Below are positions 1 through 7,901 of a stretch of 13,096 nucleotides of DNA, piece by piece. Source of the stretch: an uncultured Porphyromonadaceae bacterium (GTDB taxonomy: Bacteria; Bacteroidota; Bacteroidia; Bacteroidales; Muribaculaceae); contig CALJBF010000346.1 in NCBI GenBank assembly GCA_938027385.1, forward strand, positions 1-13,096, given 5' to 3'. Each line of letters starts with the position of its first letter. Positions within the stretch are counted from its first letter, which is position 1. The notes under the pieces were generated by a model. It was not told the origin of the DNA and did not search any database. It saw only the letters and a list, made by a program, of their open reading frames with translations. The position numbers and the translations under genes were made by a program.

Positions 1-441
1 GATGTAACATTCGCCACCCCCGACTGTGAGCCGGTAAACTATGAGGTCGAGGGATACAACATCTACCGCGACCGCACACTGGTAGGCTCGGTACCGGCCG
101 GCGAGAACACCTACACCGATGCCGACGCCCCGGAGGGCACGCACCTCTACCACGTGACGGCACTGTATGCCGGAAAGGGTGAGTCAGACCCGTCGGCACC
201 CGTAACGGTGGGTGACTCGTCAATCGGCACCATCGGCGCTGCCACACGCCATATCGTCGCCAGAGGCTCGCAGGGTCATATCACAATCACCGGAGCCGAA
301 GGTCTCGCTGTGAGCGTATGGGCCGCCGACGGGCGCCTGGTCGCAAAGACTACAGGCTCGGAAATCACCGAGATAGTCGCCGGCAACGGCATCTATGTGG
401 TCGACGTGCAGGGCCACCGCATCAAGGTAGCGGTCAGATAA
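1..441 (+). CDS. C-terminal part of a secreted FN3-domain protein with Por-type C-terminal domain (5' truncated)
   Basis: Frame 1 is open from the first base to the TAA at 439-441, so the gene begins left of the window. The first ~55 residues form the end of a fibronectin type III-like fold (GYNIYRDRTLVGS, then a YTDADAPEGTHLYHVTALY strand pattern). The last ~65 residues are a beta-rich tail with the pattern of Bacteroidetes Por/T9SS-type C-terminal domains: a V-W-x-A-D-G-R-L-V strand, then G-N-G-I-Y-V-V-D and a basic final VAVR. This family is exported and either anchored at or released from the cell surface. The end closely resembles that of the 1549-residue minus-strand protein at 3105-7754 (AGRVLA, APGIYLV, KVVVR), so the two are probably paralogues. 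Catalytic or binding function cannot be told from this fragment. A strong terminator follows 24 bases after the stop. Confidence 0.88.
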   Translation, partial: DVTFATPDCEPVNYEVEGYNIYRDRTLVGSVPAGENTYTDADAPEGTHLYHVTALYAGKGESDPSAPVTVGDSSIGTIGAATRHIVARGSQGHITITGAEGLAVSVWAADGRLVAKTTGSEITEIVAGNGIYVVDVQGHRIKVAVR

Positions 442-465
442 CCCGCTGAACACCTGACACACAAC

Positions 466-500
466 GACGGCGCCGTGCCCATCGGGGGCACGGCGCCGTC
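466..500. terminator. Bidirectional hairpin terminator between convergent genes
   Basis: Arms 466-480 and 486-500 are a perfect 15-bp GC-rich stem (left arm GACGGCGCCGTGCCC) with a 5-base loop. It lies between the stop of the FN3 protein and the stop of minus-strand cytidine deaminase, so it can serve both. The flanking T-tract is weak on either strand. Confidence 0.8.
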
Positions 501-520
501 TGTCTATCTGACAGGAGGGG

Positions 521-994
521 TCAGAATTCGGTGAAGGCAAGGGGGAGGGTGGATGTTACCGACGGCAGCACGAAAGCGCGGTCACGGCCGCCGAGAATCA
601 CCGGCACCGGACGGCACGCCAGCATCTCGTATTCGAGCAATGCCTGGCGGCATGCGCCGCATGGAGCCACCGGGTCGGCCACAAACTCGCCGTCGGTGCC
701 TCGGGCGGCTATGGCTATCTTCACGAAACGTGCCTCGGGGTAACGGGCATGGGCGTAAAAACAGGCCGACCGCTCGGCACACGTGCCCGACGGGTAAGCA
801 ACATTCTCCTGGTTCGCGCCGGTGATGGTCTCGCCGTTGTCGAGCAGTATGGCCGCTCCCACCCGGAAATGCGAATAGGGGGCGTAACTGCGCTCTGTGG
901 CCTCGCGGGCCAGTTCGAGCAGACGGCGGTCGTCGGCCGGCAGTTCGTCAAGTGTATAGATCTCTATCGGGGTGACAATCTCTTTCTTCTCCAT
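521..994 (-). CDS. cdd: Cytidine deaminase
   Basis: The 157-residue product hydrolyses cytidine and deoxycytidine to the uridine forms plus ammonia in cytosolic pyrimidine salvage. Family motifs are intact: HFRVGAA (42-48), the substrate-binding NQENVAYP (61-68), the zinc/catalytic TCAERSA (C72, proton-shuttling E74) and PCGACRQ (zinc ligands C112 and C115). Three zinc cysteines are typical of the small homotetrameric class, whose usual length is slightly shorter; the extra residues are an N-terminal extension. The frame stays open upstream to 1087, but those 31 residues overlap AT-rich promoter sequence and are not deaminase-like, so the ATG at 992-994 (MEKKEIV) is chosen. The gene is convergent with the FN3 protein and divergent from the TPR gene. 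Confidence 0.95.
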   Translation of the reverse strand: MEKKEIVTPIEIYTLDELPADDRRLLELAREATERSYAPYSHFRVGAAILLDNGETITGANQENVAYPSGTCAERSACFYAHARYPEARFVKIAIAARGTDGEFVADPVAPCGACRQALLEYEMLACRPVPVILGGRDRAFVLPSVTSTLPLAFTEF

Positions 995-1024
995 ATCTGA
1001 TGGCAAATTCTTTGCATTGCGGCC

Positions 1025-1032
1025 TAAAGTTA
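1025..1032 (-). promoter_or_regulatory. Possible -7 box for cdd
   Basis: On the minus strand these bases read TAACTTTA, 7 of 8 to the Bacteroidetes -7 consensus TAnnTTTG, with a T-rich stretch upstream where a -33 element would lie but no clean TTTG. Transcription would start about 20-25 bases before the chosen ATG. Weak on its own. Confidence 0.35.
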
Positions 1033-1073
1033 ACACTAAAAACAATAAAAATAGCGAATTGAGGGGAATTTTT

Positions 1074-1104
1074 TTTGCCGTTTGCACCCAATTGCGTAAT
1101 TTTG
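1074..1104 (+). promoter_or_regulatory. Bacteroidetes-type promoter for the TPR gene
   Basis: TTTG at 1074-1077 is followed after exactly 19 bases by TAATTTTG at 1097-1104, a full match to the -33/-7 consensus (TTTG, N19-21, TAnnTTTG) used by the Bacteroidetes primary sigma factor. The predicted start is near 1108-1111, giving a leader of roughly 77-80 bases before the ATG at 1188. This is the best-formed promoter in the window and supports discarding the longer upstream reading frame. Confidence 0.75.
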
Positions 1105-1187
1105 TGGCTCAATTGCTGACTTTTCCGGTGCCCGGCGCATGGAAAAGCCCGCATTTAACGCGCATAATAATAAACAATCACATAATA

Positions 1188-1910
1188 ATGGCAAAAAATA
1201 AACCCGAGACCACAGAAACCGGTCTCGACGAGATCAACGACTCGCTGACCAAGGTCACCAACCGCGTGCAGGAAAACAAGAAGGTGCTCGCAGTTATCAC
1301 CGTAGTGGTGCTGGCAGTCTGCGCACTCGTCCTGGCCTACGTCTACTTCTTCCGCAACCCCGCGATGCAGCGCGCCAACGACAACATCGGCGCCGCCGAC
1401 CTCGAGCTCATCCAGGGCAATGACTCTGTGGCTCTGGTCCAGTATAAGAAAATCGCCGACGACGGCAGCTATGCCGCCGGCAACCGCGCGGCCCTGAACG
1501 CCGCCATCCTCATCTATCAGGAGGGTGCCGCCGCTCTGGCCGACAACAAGGAGGCCGACGCCAAGAAGAAATTCGAGGAGGCCCTGAAGTATGCCGAGAA
1601 ATATTCGGCTGACGAAGACATCATCGGTGCCGCCGCTCTGGGTCTGCAGGGCGACTGCCTCGTGAACCTCGACCGTCTGGACGACGCCGCCGGCAAATTC
1701 AAGAAAGCCGTCAAGGTGAGCGACGAGAACCCCGCCTACACCCCCTACTTCATGATCAAGCTGGCCCGCATCTACGACGCCCAGAAGAAGTATGCCGACG
1801 AGGTAGAGATTCTCCAGGAGGTCAAGAACGACTATCCCTACTATCAGCAGCAGCACCAGGTGAACGTGGATGCCATGCTTGAGCTCGCCAAGCTCCGCAC
1901 CGGCAAATAA
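1188..1910 (+). CDS. Single-span membrane protein with TPR-like repeats (YfgM-like architecture)
   Basis: The 240-residue product has a polar N-terminus of ~32 residues, one strongly hydrophobic helix (about 34-55, VLAVITVVVLAVCALVLAYVY), and then a helical region of TPR-like pairs (about 61-95, 98-140, 147-180 and 186-218, with alanine and tyrosine at packing positions, e.g. AALNAAILIYQEGAAAL and YFMIKLARIYDAQKKYADEVEILQE). With basic residues before the helix, the repeats probably face the periplasm. The layout matches the YfgM / tetratricopeptide-like group, which helps periplasmic protein-quality or secretion complexes, but no specific partner can be inferred. The frame is open upstream to 972; ATG 1188 is chosen because a consensus promoter lies at 1074-1104 and the extra residues are low-complexity. 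A terminator follows. Confidence 0.88.
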   Translation: MAKNKPETTETGLDEINDSLTKVTNRVQENKKVLAVITVVVLAVCALVLAYVYFFRNPAMQRANDNIGAADLELIQGNDSVALVQYKKIADDGSYAAGNRAALNAAILIYQEGAAALADNKEADAKKKFEEALKYAEKYSADEDIIGAAALGLQGDCLVNLDRLDDAAGKFKKAVKVSDENPAYTPYFMIKLARIYDAQKKYADEVEILQEVKNDYPYYQQQHQVNVDAMLELAKLRTGK

Positions 1911-1974
1911 TCCGCGCCGCCCTCCTCTCCCCGACTTACACAGAAACCACCGTCGCCACCGAGCGACCAGACAT

Positions 1975-2020
1975 AAAAGGCTTTTCCCTCCCCGCAAGCG
2001 GGGTCGGTCAAGCCTTTTTT
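1975..2020 (+). terminator. Intrinsic terminator after the TPR gene
   Basis: AAAAGGCTT (1975-1983) pairs with AAGCCTTTT (2010-2018), enclosing a second stem CCCCG/CGGGG (1990-1994 and 1999-2003); the right arm runs into a T-tract at 2015-2020. It ends only 20 bases before panB, leaving little room for a separate panB promoter, so panB may depend on read-through or on a promoter before or inside this hairpin. Confidence 0.75.
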
Positions 2021-2040
2021 CACATATATACTTAATTTAA

Positions 2041-2862
2041 ATGTCAACAAACACCGTAGATAAGCCGCGCAAGGTCACCACAGCGACCCTGCGCAAGATG
2101 AAAGCCGACGGCGAGAAGATCGCCATGCTCACCGCATACGATTACGGCATGGCAACACTGGTCGATGCCGCCAGCGTGGATATGATACTCGTAGGCGACT
2201 CGGCCACCAACGTCATGGCCGGCAACGCCACCACCCTGCCGATGACCCTCGAGGAGATGATATACCACTCGCGCTGTGTCACACGCGCCGTGTCGCGCGC
2301 CCTCGTGGTGGCCGACATGCCGTTCGGCTCATATCAGGTAAGCCCAGAAGAGGGATTGCGTTCGGCCATCCGCCTCATGAAAGAAGCCGGTGTAGAGGCC
2401 GTGAAAATCGAGGGTGGTGCCGCGGTTGCCGATACAATAGCCCGCATAACCGCCGCCGGAATCCCCGTAATGGGGCACCTGGGCCTCACGCCGCAGTCGG
2501 TGAACCAGTTCGGAGGCTACGGCGTGCGCGGCAAGAGCGACGCCGAGGCCGAGCGTCTGCTTGCCGACGCCCTTCTGCTTGAAAAGAGCGGCTGTTTCTC
2601 GATGGTGCTCGAAAAGGTACCCGCTGCTCTGGCTGCCAAAGTGGCCGCAACTGTGTCGATACCGGTGATAGGCATCGGCGCCGGTGCCGGTGTCGACGGC
2701 CAGGTGCTGGTGCTCAACGACATGCTGGGCCTCAACCAAGGTTTCCGCCCGAAGTTCCTGCGCCTCTACGCCGACCTGGCACCCCAGATTGACGCCGCCA
2801 TCAAGCACTACATCACCGACGTCAAGGAAACCGCCTTCCCCACCCCCGAGGAAAGCTACTGA
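2041..2862 (+). CDS. panB: 3-methyl-2-oxobutanoate hydroxymethyltransferase (ketopantoate hydroxymethyltransferase)
   Basis: The enzyme adds a hydroxymethyl group from 5,10-methylenetetrahydrofolate to alpha-ketoisovalerate, giving ketopantoate, the first committed step to pantothenate and coenzyme A. The 273-residue length is normal for this cytosolic (beta/alpha)8-barrel family. Visible signatures: TAYDYGMA (31-38), VGDSATNVMAG (51-61) with metal-ligand Asp at D53, DMPFGSY with the second Asp D92, KIEGG (K122, E124), GHLGLTPQSVNQFGGYG (145-161), the catalytic-base Glu in LEKVP (E191), and IPVIGIGAG with the closing GFRPKFLRLY. Key positions follow the E. coli enzyme (D45, D84, K112, E181) with a constant offset. 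The ATG follows an A/T-rich, SD-less leader, usual for Bacteroidetes. No other pan gene is present in the window. Confidence 0.97.
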   Translation: MSTNTVDKPRKVTTATLRKMKADGEKIAMLTAYDYGMATLVDAASVDMILVGDSATNVMAGNATTLPMTLEEMIYHSRCVTRAVSRALVVADMPFGSYQVSPEEGLRSAIRLMKEAGVEAVKIEGGAAVADTIARITAAGIPVMGHLGLTPQSVNQFGGYGVRGKSDAEAERLLADALLLEKSGCFSMVLEKVPAALAAKVAATVSIPVIGIGAGAGVDGQVLVLNDMLGLNQGFRPKFLRLYADLAPQIDAAIKHYITDVKETAFPTPEESY

Positions 2863-2906
2863 ACCACGCCCACGCCATCCTGCGGGCCACCTGCCTGGCA
2901 GCCCCC

Positions 2907-2942
2907 GCATTAAAGCCACACATAAAGGCCCGCATAAAGGCC
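2907..2942. repeat. Short degenerate tandem repeat after panB
   Basis: CATAAAGGCC occurs exactly at 2921-2930 and 2933-2942 (12-base period), preceded by a looser relative GCATTAAAGCC at 2907-2917. It lies in the non-coding spacer between panB and the convergent secreted protein. Function unknown. Confidence 0.55.
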
Positions 2943-2963
2943 AGCAAACAGGCCCCTGTTCCA

Positions 2964-2989
2964 GTTATCGGCCCAGCTGGGCCGATAAC
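2964..2989. repeat. Perfect 26-bp palindrome without spacer
   Basis: The half-site GTTATCGGCCCAG is followed immediately by its exact reverse complement. It sits between two convergent genes. It lacks a T-tract and has no loop in the DNA form, so it could be a dimeric-protein site, a cruciform or RNA hairpin with a shortened stem, or part of a compound terminator. Confidence 0.7.
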
Positions 2990-3014
2990 CAGACAGAAAG
3001 CGCCCGATAAACAC

Positions 3015-3030
3015 AAAGCCCCGGCTTTTT
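3015..3030 (+). terminator. Probable panB terminator
   Basis: AAAGC and GCTTT flank a CCCG loop and run directly into TTTTT at 3026-3030. The stem is short, but the position downstream of panB and the T-tract fit an intrinsic terminator on the plus strand. Confidence 0.5.
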
Positions 3031-3044
3031 GCCCCCAAAGCACA

Positions 3045-3079
3045 CAACGGCGCTGTGTCACAGTGACACAGCGCCGTTG
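3045..3079. terminator. Bidirectional terminator between panB and the secreted protein
   Basis: Arms 3045-3060 and 3064-3079 form a perfect 16-bp stem (left arm CAACGGCGCTGTGTCA) with a three-base loop CAG; plus-strand bases 3084-3088 are a T run. It begins 25 bases beyond the stop of the minus-strand gene, suiting termination from both sides. Confidence 0.75.
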
Positions 3080-3104
3080 CTGCATTTTTGCGGTTACAGG
3101 CCGC

Positions 3105-6100
3105 TTACCTTACCACCACTTTGGTGAGGGTGGCACCGGCCTTTACAAGATAGATGCCGGGGGCGGCGGGCAATTCGACATGCCCGGTGCCCTCGCCGGC
3201 GGCGAGCACACGGCCTGCGGCGTCGCAGAGCATATACGCCTCGTCGGCAAGCCCGTCGATGATGACTATGCCGCGGCCGCCGAACACGCTGATATCACGC
3301 CCGGAGGGAGCGGTGATGCCCACCTCGCCCACGGGAACGGCGCGCGACTCACCCTCGGTGAACAGTGCCGAGACGGCGCAATTGTCGGCGTTCTCGTCGG
3401 CTGTCAGCGCGTAAGTCAGCCCCTCGACAGCGGCGGTGTTGACACGCTCGCCGTTATGATAGACATTATAGCCCAGCAGATGCAGCACCGGGCGCTCGCC
3501 GGTGGCGGGGATGAATGTAACGTCGTCGACAAACGTCTGGGCGGTACCCATAGGTTCGTCGGAGATGCCGCGGATGGCGAAACGTTTCGCACCGGCGGGA
3601 ACCACGAAGTAATATTCGGTCCAGTCAACAGAGATATCTTCATAGACCTGGATTGACCGGAAATCGTCGGGGTTGACCGAGCCGTCGCTCCAGAGCACCT
3701 CGAACGTCTCGGGGGTGGCCTTCGAGTAACTGCGGGCGAAGAGCGAGACCATCTGCTCGATGCCGTAGAGTTCGGGCGATATGGCCCAGTCGTCGCAGGC
3801 GGTTGCACGGGGGCTTACGCCGTCCCAGTTATACATGTTGGCGATATACATCGATCCGCTGTGGGCCTCGTAGGTGTAGTTGAAACCGGGGGTCGAGGCA
3901 TGCTGTATCCACCACGACTGCGGAGTACGCATCTCTATGCCGGGGAACTCAAGCAGCATGCCGGTAGAGCTGTCGATGATGCCGCCCACGGGAGCGTTGT
4001 CGCGATCCTCGAACACCCAGCCGTCGGGTACCGAGGTATAAGGCTCGTATGACTCGAAGTCTTCGGTAACAGCCTTCGGGGGTATGTTGACCAGATCGGG
4101 GGCCTCCCAGACAACCGAGCCGTCGGCGGCGCGCGGATTGCGCGGGGCGGGGAGCACTGCGGTCTCGCGGGCCACGTTGGCAATGGCCGAGAGGTTGTTG
4201 CCGGGCACGGCGTCACCGGCGGCATCGATGCGCACGCGGTAGGTGTTGCCGATGGGGTCTGAGGCGCCGAGAGCCACGTTGAACTCCACGGTCTGTTTCT
4301 CGCCCACGGTGATGGGGCCGCACTGTTTTGTGGCGACCTCGACATCGTTGTGCAGGAGCACGGCGCCATACGCGGGCACCGTCTCGAAACCGATGTTGTC
4401 GACAAGCGCGCTGACGGTGAACGGAGTGCCGGCGGTGACCTTGACGGGAGCTGAGATGCCGCTGACGGCAAGATCGGTGCTGACGGCATCGTAGACCGAG
4501 ATATTGTCGATCATGATCCAGTTGTAGTTGTCCTTGACCGTGCCGGTGAACACGAGGCTTACGGTCTTGCCGTTCCATGTGGTGAGCGGCAGCGTGACAT
4601 GGTACCACCCCTTGGGGCCAAGATCCTGATGCACCGTGTGGAAGATGTTGACACGCTCTTTGGTGGCGCAGTCGATTACCTCCACGTCAAAGAGGTTGGG
4701 GTTGCTCTTCTCGGAGATGTCCCAGTTCCAGAGCCAGAACGAGAGCACCGGATTGGCCACGGTGGCGAGGTTTATCTTCTTCGAGAGGAGCTCGTGATAC
4801 TCTTCGAGGCGTCCGCCGGGATAGCGGTCGTCGTTGTATGCATATCCGAACATGGCGGCAAAGCCGTTGTCGCCGTCCTGCGCGCCATCGGCCGAGGTGA
4901 ACGATGCGTCGGTGACGCGGTTCCAGCCGTTGTAGTCGTGCATGTTGGTGCGGTCGTCAGTGATTGAGCTGAGCACCATGAAGTTCGTGGCGCCGTCGCC
5001 CCACAGATGCTCAAGCTGGCTGTCGGGGAACGACTCGGCGAAAGGGGCGTCGGCAGCCGCGCCGACGGGGATGTTGGGCGACTGCGACGTCGACCAGCTG
5101 GAACCCGCCTCGGTCACGGCGTCGACCTTGCAGTAGATGAATCCGTGGTCCATACCCTCGGCAAGCTCGGGCGTGAATGTGAGCGTGTTGCCGGTGAGGC
5201 CGGTAAAGGTCTGTCGGGCGGTGTAGACGTAATTGTCGCGGTATACATACACGTTGTATGAGAGGAGGCCGTTGTATATGGGGCGCCCCTCGTTGTCGGT
5301 GACAGGCTCGGTCCAGGTAAGCGTGAGTGTGCCGTCGGCGTTCTCGACAAGGCCGAGGTCTGTGGGGGCGGCAGGTACCGCGGGGCCTACGTAAACGTCG
5401 GCCTGGGCCGGATATGAGCCATGCTCGCCGAAATAGGCCACGGCGGTGTAGTGTTTCATGCCGAAGGTGCCGGCATCTTCGTCGGTATAGGTCACCACCG
5501 AACCGGGGGCGGGATTGTGACATGTATGGATGAGGGTGCCGTCGCGCAGAATCTCGATGCGGCTCAGCGACGAGAGTGTGGCGCCGGTAGTGTCGAGAGT
5601 GGGAGCGGTGAGCGTCACGGTGGCCTTGAGCAGACCGGTGGGGTCAGGGGTGACGGTCATGCCCGTGGGTGACTCTGGTGCGGCAAGCGCCACGGGGGTC
5701 TCTAACTTTATGCCGCAGACAAATAAGTTCCAGGCGTCGGCACCGTCGCTGAGGCAGCGCACGCCAACGTAATATATGCCGTCGGCCTCGGGAATGGCCT
5801 CAAGGCTGTAGGTCACCTCCTTGTAGTCGCTGTTCTTTCCGCCGCCGGTCTGTACGGTTTCTGGCAGGAGGGTGAGGGTCATTGCCTCGGCGGTGGGAGC
5901 GGTGCCCATCTTTACCTCGAACTTCTCGGCATCGCGGCGGTTTGCGATGGTGAGTTTCATCGGGTAGCGGTTTCCGGCGGTCATCTTAACCGGCGGGGTC
6001 ACGGCCCAGTCGTCGCCGCTATAGTTTACGGTATAGAGGCGCAGACCGCGGGTGTAATAGGCGTCGTAGTATTCAAAGGTGTCATCGTCGCCGTCGGCAT

Positions 6101-7754
6101 CGATGATAGTCCAGTCGACGAAAGCCTCCTTGCCAAGCTCCTTGTAGTCGGGGGCGTAAGGGGGATTGATGGCGCCCGCCGAGATTGCCTCGGTGGCGGC
6201 GGGAACCGACGTGAGTCCGCCACAGACGGCCTCGACGGTATGGTATATATGGGCCAGCCCTTCGGGGACATAGGCGTAAGTATATGAGGGGGTGGTGAGA
6301 CCGTCGGCCACCACGGTGCCCTCGGGCTGACGTGTCACGCGGTATGTGACGGCGGCGGGATCGACATACCCCTTGTGCGCGCCGGTGGTCACTGGGTTCC
6401 AGCTCAGCGTGAAGGTGCCGTCAGTGTAAGCCGACTGCAGGCCGGTGACGGCGGCAGGGGTGTCGGGCCCGAACCACTGCGACAGCGCGGCGCGCTCGGA
6501 GGTACCCGCGGCGTTGGCCAGCGATACCGAAAGGTAATGGTAACCGGCGTCGTCGACGGTGACAGTTACGTTCTGCTGGGTGCCGTAGGCGCCTGTGCCT
6601 GTGGCGAGTACGTCAAGGCCGTCGCTGACGGTGTATGTGACCTGACCTGAACCGACCTGCCCCCCTACAAGTGTGGAGGGGATGGTGAATTTCACCTGGC
6701 CGCTAAGCGAGCCTCCGGCAAACTGTGCCGACATACCGTCGGGACGTGCCGGAGCACCGGTGATTTTGGCGTCGTCGGGGAACACCATGCCGGTGACGAT
6801 GAAGTTGCCGAGGTCGCAGAGCTCAACAAGCTCGCCGGAGGCAAGATTCACGCGGTAAAGGGTGGAGAGGTCGCTGCCGTAACTGTTGGCGCGGTTGTGG
6901 ATGAAATACATCTCGCCGGTCACGGGGTCGAAACCGGCGGTCTGGGCATAGTCGATGCTCATGGTCAGCGGATGCGAGTAGAGCAGTTCGTAGACCGGTT
7001 TGCTCCCGCTGATGTCGAGATGCGCTATGCCCTCGCGGCTGAGGCCGTAAAGCTCTCCGGCAGGGTTGAACGCCACGGCGCGCAATACCTCTTCTGGCCA
7101 TGTGAAACCGCTCAGTCCGGTCACGACGCCGGTGTTGAGGTCGACCGAACAGAAGTAGAACGAATAGCTGTGCTCGCCGGAGTCGGTGTAACCGTAGGCC
7201 TGGCCGGAAATCGGGTCGACCGACAGGTCGAGGGGGTAGGCATACTGGTAGCTTTCGGTGCCGAAACTGCCGAACGGGGCGCCAATCGGCTCCCAGGTGT
7301 TCACGTCGTAGGCTTGGATGGCCAGACCTGTGGAGTTGGCATAGTAGGTGTCGCCAACGAGCACGCCGCCGTAGAATGAGGTGACACCCGAGGCAAGCCG
7401 GGTCATCTGGCCGCCGACAAAGGCCGGCAGGCGGTACATGCCCGACTGGCCTGTGGCCTGGTCGACAACCGAGGCCACGATGTGAGGCAGCGGGGTGCCC
7501 GCTGCCGCCTTGCGGACGGCGAGTTGCCGCGGAGCCTTTTTCTGTGATGATTTTACAGGCCGGATGTGACCGACTTTCTCGCCCGGCTCATAAGCTTTTT
7601 CGGGGGAGGGGGTCTGTGGCCGCACAAAGGCCGAGGCGTCTATGGCCTTCGCAGCCTGCAGCGCATTGTGCGCGGTCTGCCCCGAGGAGCGCGCCGGCGT
7701 GAGCAACGCCACCGCGGCGAGACAGCCGGCAATGGTTTTGTGGACTGTGTGCAT
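3105..7754 (-). CDS. Large secreted multidomain protein: propeller-like N-terminus, FN3 repeats, choice-of-anchor/MAM-like domains, Por-type C-terminal domain
   Basis: This 1549-residue protein starts with a signal peptide (short basic start, hydrophobic IAGCLAAVALLTPA, likely cleavage near residues 24-28). Residues ~85-330 show recurring beta-blade phrases (GVLVGDTYYAN, SVDPISGQAYGYT, AVAFNPAGELYGLS, GFDPVTGEMYFIH) suggesting a propeller. Then come Ig/FN3-like units (~335-430, 433-525, 693-790, 793-898), a divergent jelly-roll-like unit (~530-690), a MAM-like region (~903-1090, ending NWIMIDNISVYD), a CARDB-like unit (~1091-1195), a clear choice-of-anchor J / cleaved-adhesin domain (~1228-1417, DWAISPELYG, TFVDDVTF), a short FN3 (~1425-1475) and a Por/T9SS-type tail (~1485-1549: AGRVLA, APGIYLV, KVVVR). 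No catalytic motif is visible; adhesion or glycan/protein binding at the surface is inferred. It is transcribed alone; no clear promoter consensus was found before the ATG. The C-terminus resembles the partial gene at 1-441. Confidence 0.9.
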   Translation of the reverse strand: MHTVHKTIAGCLAAVALLTPARSSGQTAHNALQAAKAIDASAFVRPQTPSPEKAYEPGEKVGHIRPVKSSQKKAPRQLAVRKAAAGTPLPHIVASVVDQATGQSGMYRLPAFVGGQMTRLASGVTSFYGGVLVGDTYYANSTGLAIQAYDVNTWEPIGAPFGSFGTESYQYAYPLDLSVDPISGQAYGYTDSGEHSYSFYFCSVDLNTGVVTGLSGFTWPEEVLRAVAFNPAGELYGLSREGIAHLDISGSKPVYELLYSHPLTMSIDYAQTAGFDPVTGEMYFIHNRANSYGSDLSTLYRVNLASGELVELCDLGNFIVTGMVFPDDAKITGAPARPDGMSAQFAGGSLSGQVKFTIPSTLVGGQVGSGQVTYTVSDGLDVLATGTGAYGTQQNVTVTVDDAGYHYLSVSLANAAGTSERAALSQWFGPDTPAAVTGLQSAYTDGTFTLSWNPVTTGAHKGYVDPAAVTYRVTRQPEGTVVADGLTTPSYTYAYVPEGLAHIYHTVEAVCGGLTSVPAATEAISAGAINPPYAPDYKELGKEAFVDWTIIDADGDDDTFEYYDAYYTRGLRLYTVNYSGDDWAVTPPVKMTAGNRYPMKLTIANRRDAEKFEVKMGTAPTAEAMTLTLLPETVQTGGGKNSDYKEVTYSLEAIPEADGIYYVGVRCLSDGADAWNLFVCGIKLETPVALAAPESPTGMTVTPDPTGLLKATVTLTAPTLDTTGATLSSLSRIEILRDGTLIHTCHNPAPGSVVTYTDEDAGTFGMKHYTAVAYFGEHGSYPAQADVYVGPAVPAAPTDLGLVENADGTLTLTWTEPVTDNEGRPIYNGLLSYNVYVYRDNYVYTARQTFTGLTGNTLTFTPELAEGMDHGFIYCKVDAVTEAGSSWSTSQSPNIPVGAAADAPFAESFPDSQLEHLWGDGATNFMVLSSITDDRTNMHDYNGWNRVTDASFTSADGAQDGDNGFAAMFGYAYNDDRYPGGRLEEYHELLSKKINLATVANPVLSFWLWNWDISEKSNPNLFDVEVIDCATKERVNIFHTVHQDLGPKGWYHVTLPLTTWNGKTVSLVFTGTVKDNYNWIMIDNISVYDAVSTDLAVSGISAPVKVTAGTPFTVSALVDNIGFETVPAYGAVLLHNDVEVATKQCGPITVGEKQTVEFNVALGASDPIGNTYRVRIDAAGDAVPGNNLSAIANVARETAVLPAPRNPRAADGSVVWEAPDLVNIPPKAVTEDFESYEPYTSVPDGWVFEDRDNAPVGGIIDSSTGMLLEFPGIEMRTPQSWWIQHASTPGFNYTYEAHSGSMYIANMYNWDGVSPRATACDDWAISPELYGIEQMVSLFARSYSKATPETFEVLWSDGSVNPDDFRSIQVYEDISVDWTEYYFVVPAGAKRFAIRGISDEPMGTAQTFVDDVTFIPATGERPVLHLLGYNVYHNGERVNTAAVEGLTYALTADENADNCAVSALFTEGESRAVPVGEVGITAPSGRDISVFGGRGIVIIDGLADEAYMLCDAAGRVLAAGEGTGHVELPAAPGIYLVKAGATLTKVVVR

Positions 7755-7811
7755 ACTGATTGAATATTAGAGCATTAACAAAAGCGTGATGAAGAAGAGA
7801 AGAGAGTTTTA

Positions 7812-7901
7812 TAGGGTCATTAGGGTCTTTAGGGTCTTTAGGGTCTTTAGGGTCTTTAAGGTCGCTAAAGACTCTAAAGACCTTAAAGACCTTAAAGTCA
7901 C
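7812..7901. repeat. Ten 9-bp units that change orientation midway (compound inverted/tandem repeat)
   Basis: Every ninth base from 7812 starts a unit: TAGGGTCAT, four copies of TAGGGTCTT, TAAGGTCGC, TAAAGACTC, two copies of TAAAGACCT and TAAAGTCAC. The left half is in GGGTCTTTA sense and the right half in GACCTTAAA sense, so the two halves can pair over long stretches if G-U is allowed. The last unit contains the stop codon of the minus-strand U32 gene (7898-7900). The array fills most of the spacer between that gene and the large secreted protein, so a role as terminator or 3'-end stabiliser is possible. Plus-strand translation gives an artificial RVFRVF/KDLKDL peptide, not a gene. Confidence 0.85.

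Noticed and set aside
995..1087. 31-residue N-terminal extension of cytidine deaminase, partly hydrophobic
   Set aside because: It looks superficially like a signal peptide, but cytidine deaminase is cytosolic and the bases overlap AT-rich promoter sequence of both genes.
972..1187. N-terminal extension of the TPR protein to 972
   Set aside because: It runs across the cdd start and a consensus promoter at 1074-1104 and has no family resemblance; ATG 1188 is the better start.
4213..4608. Long alternative frames within the large secreted protein gene and other GC-rich genes
   Set aside because: GC-rich codon bias opens overlapping frames; they are arginine/proline-rich shadows without domain features.
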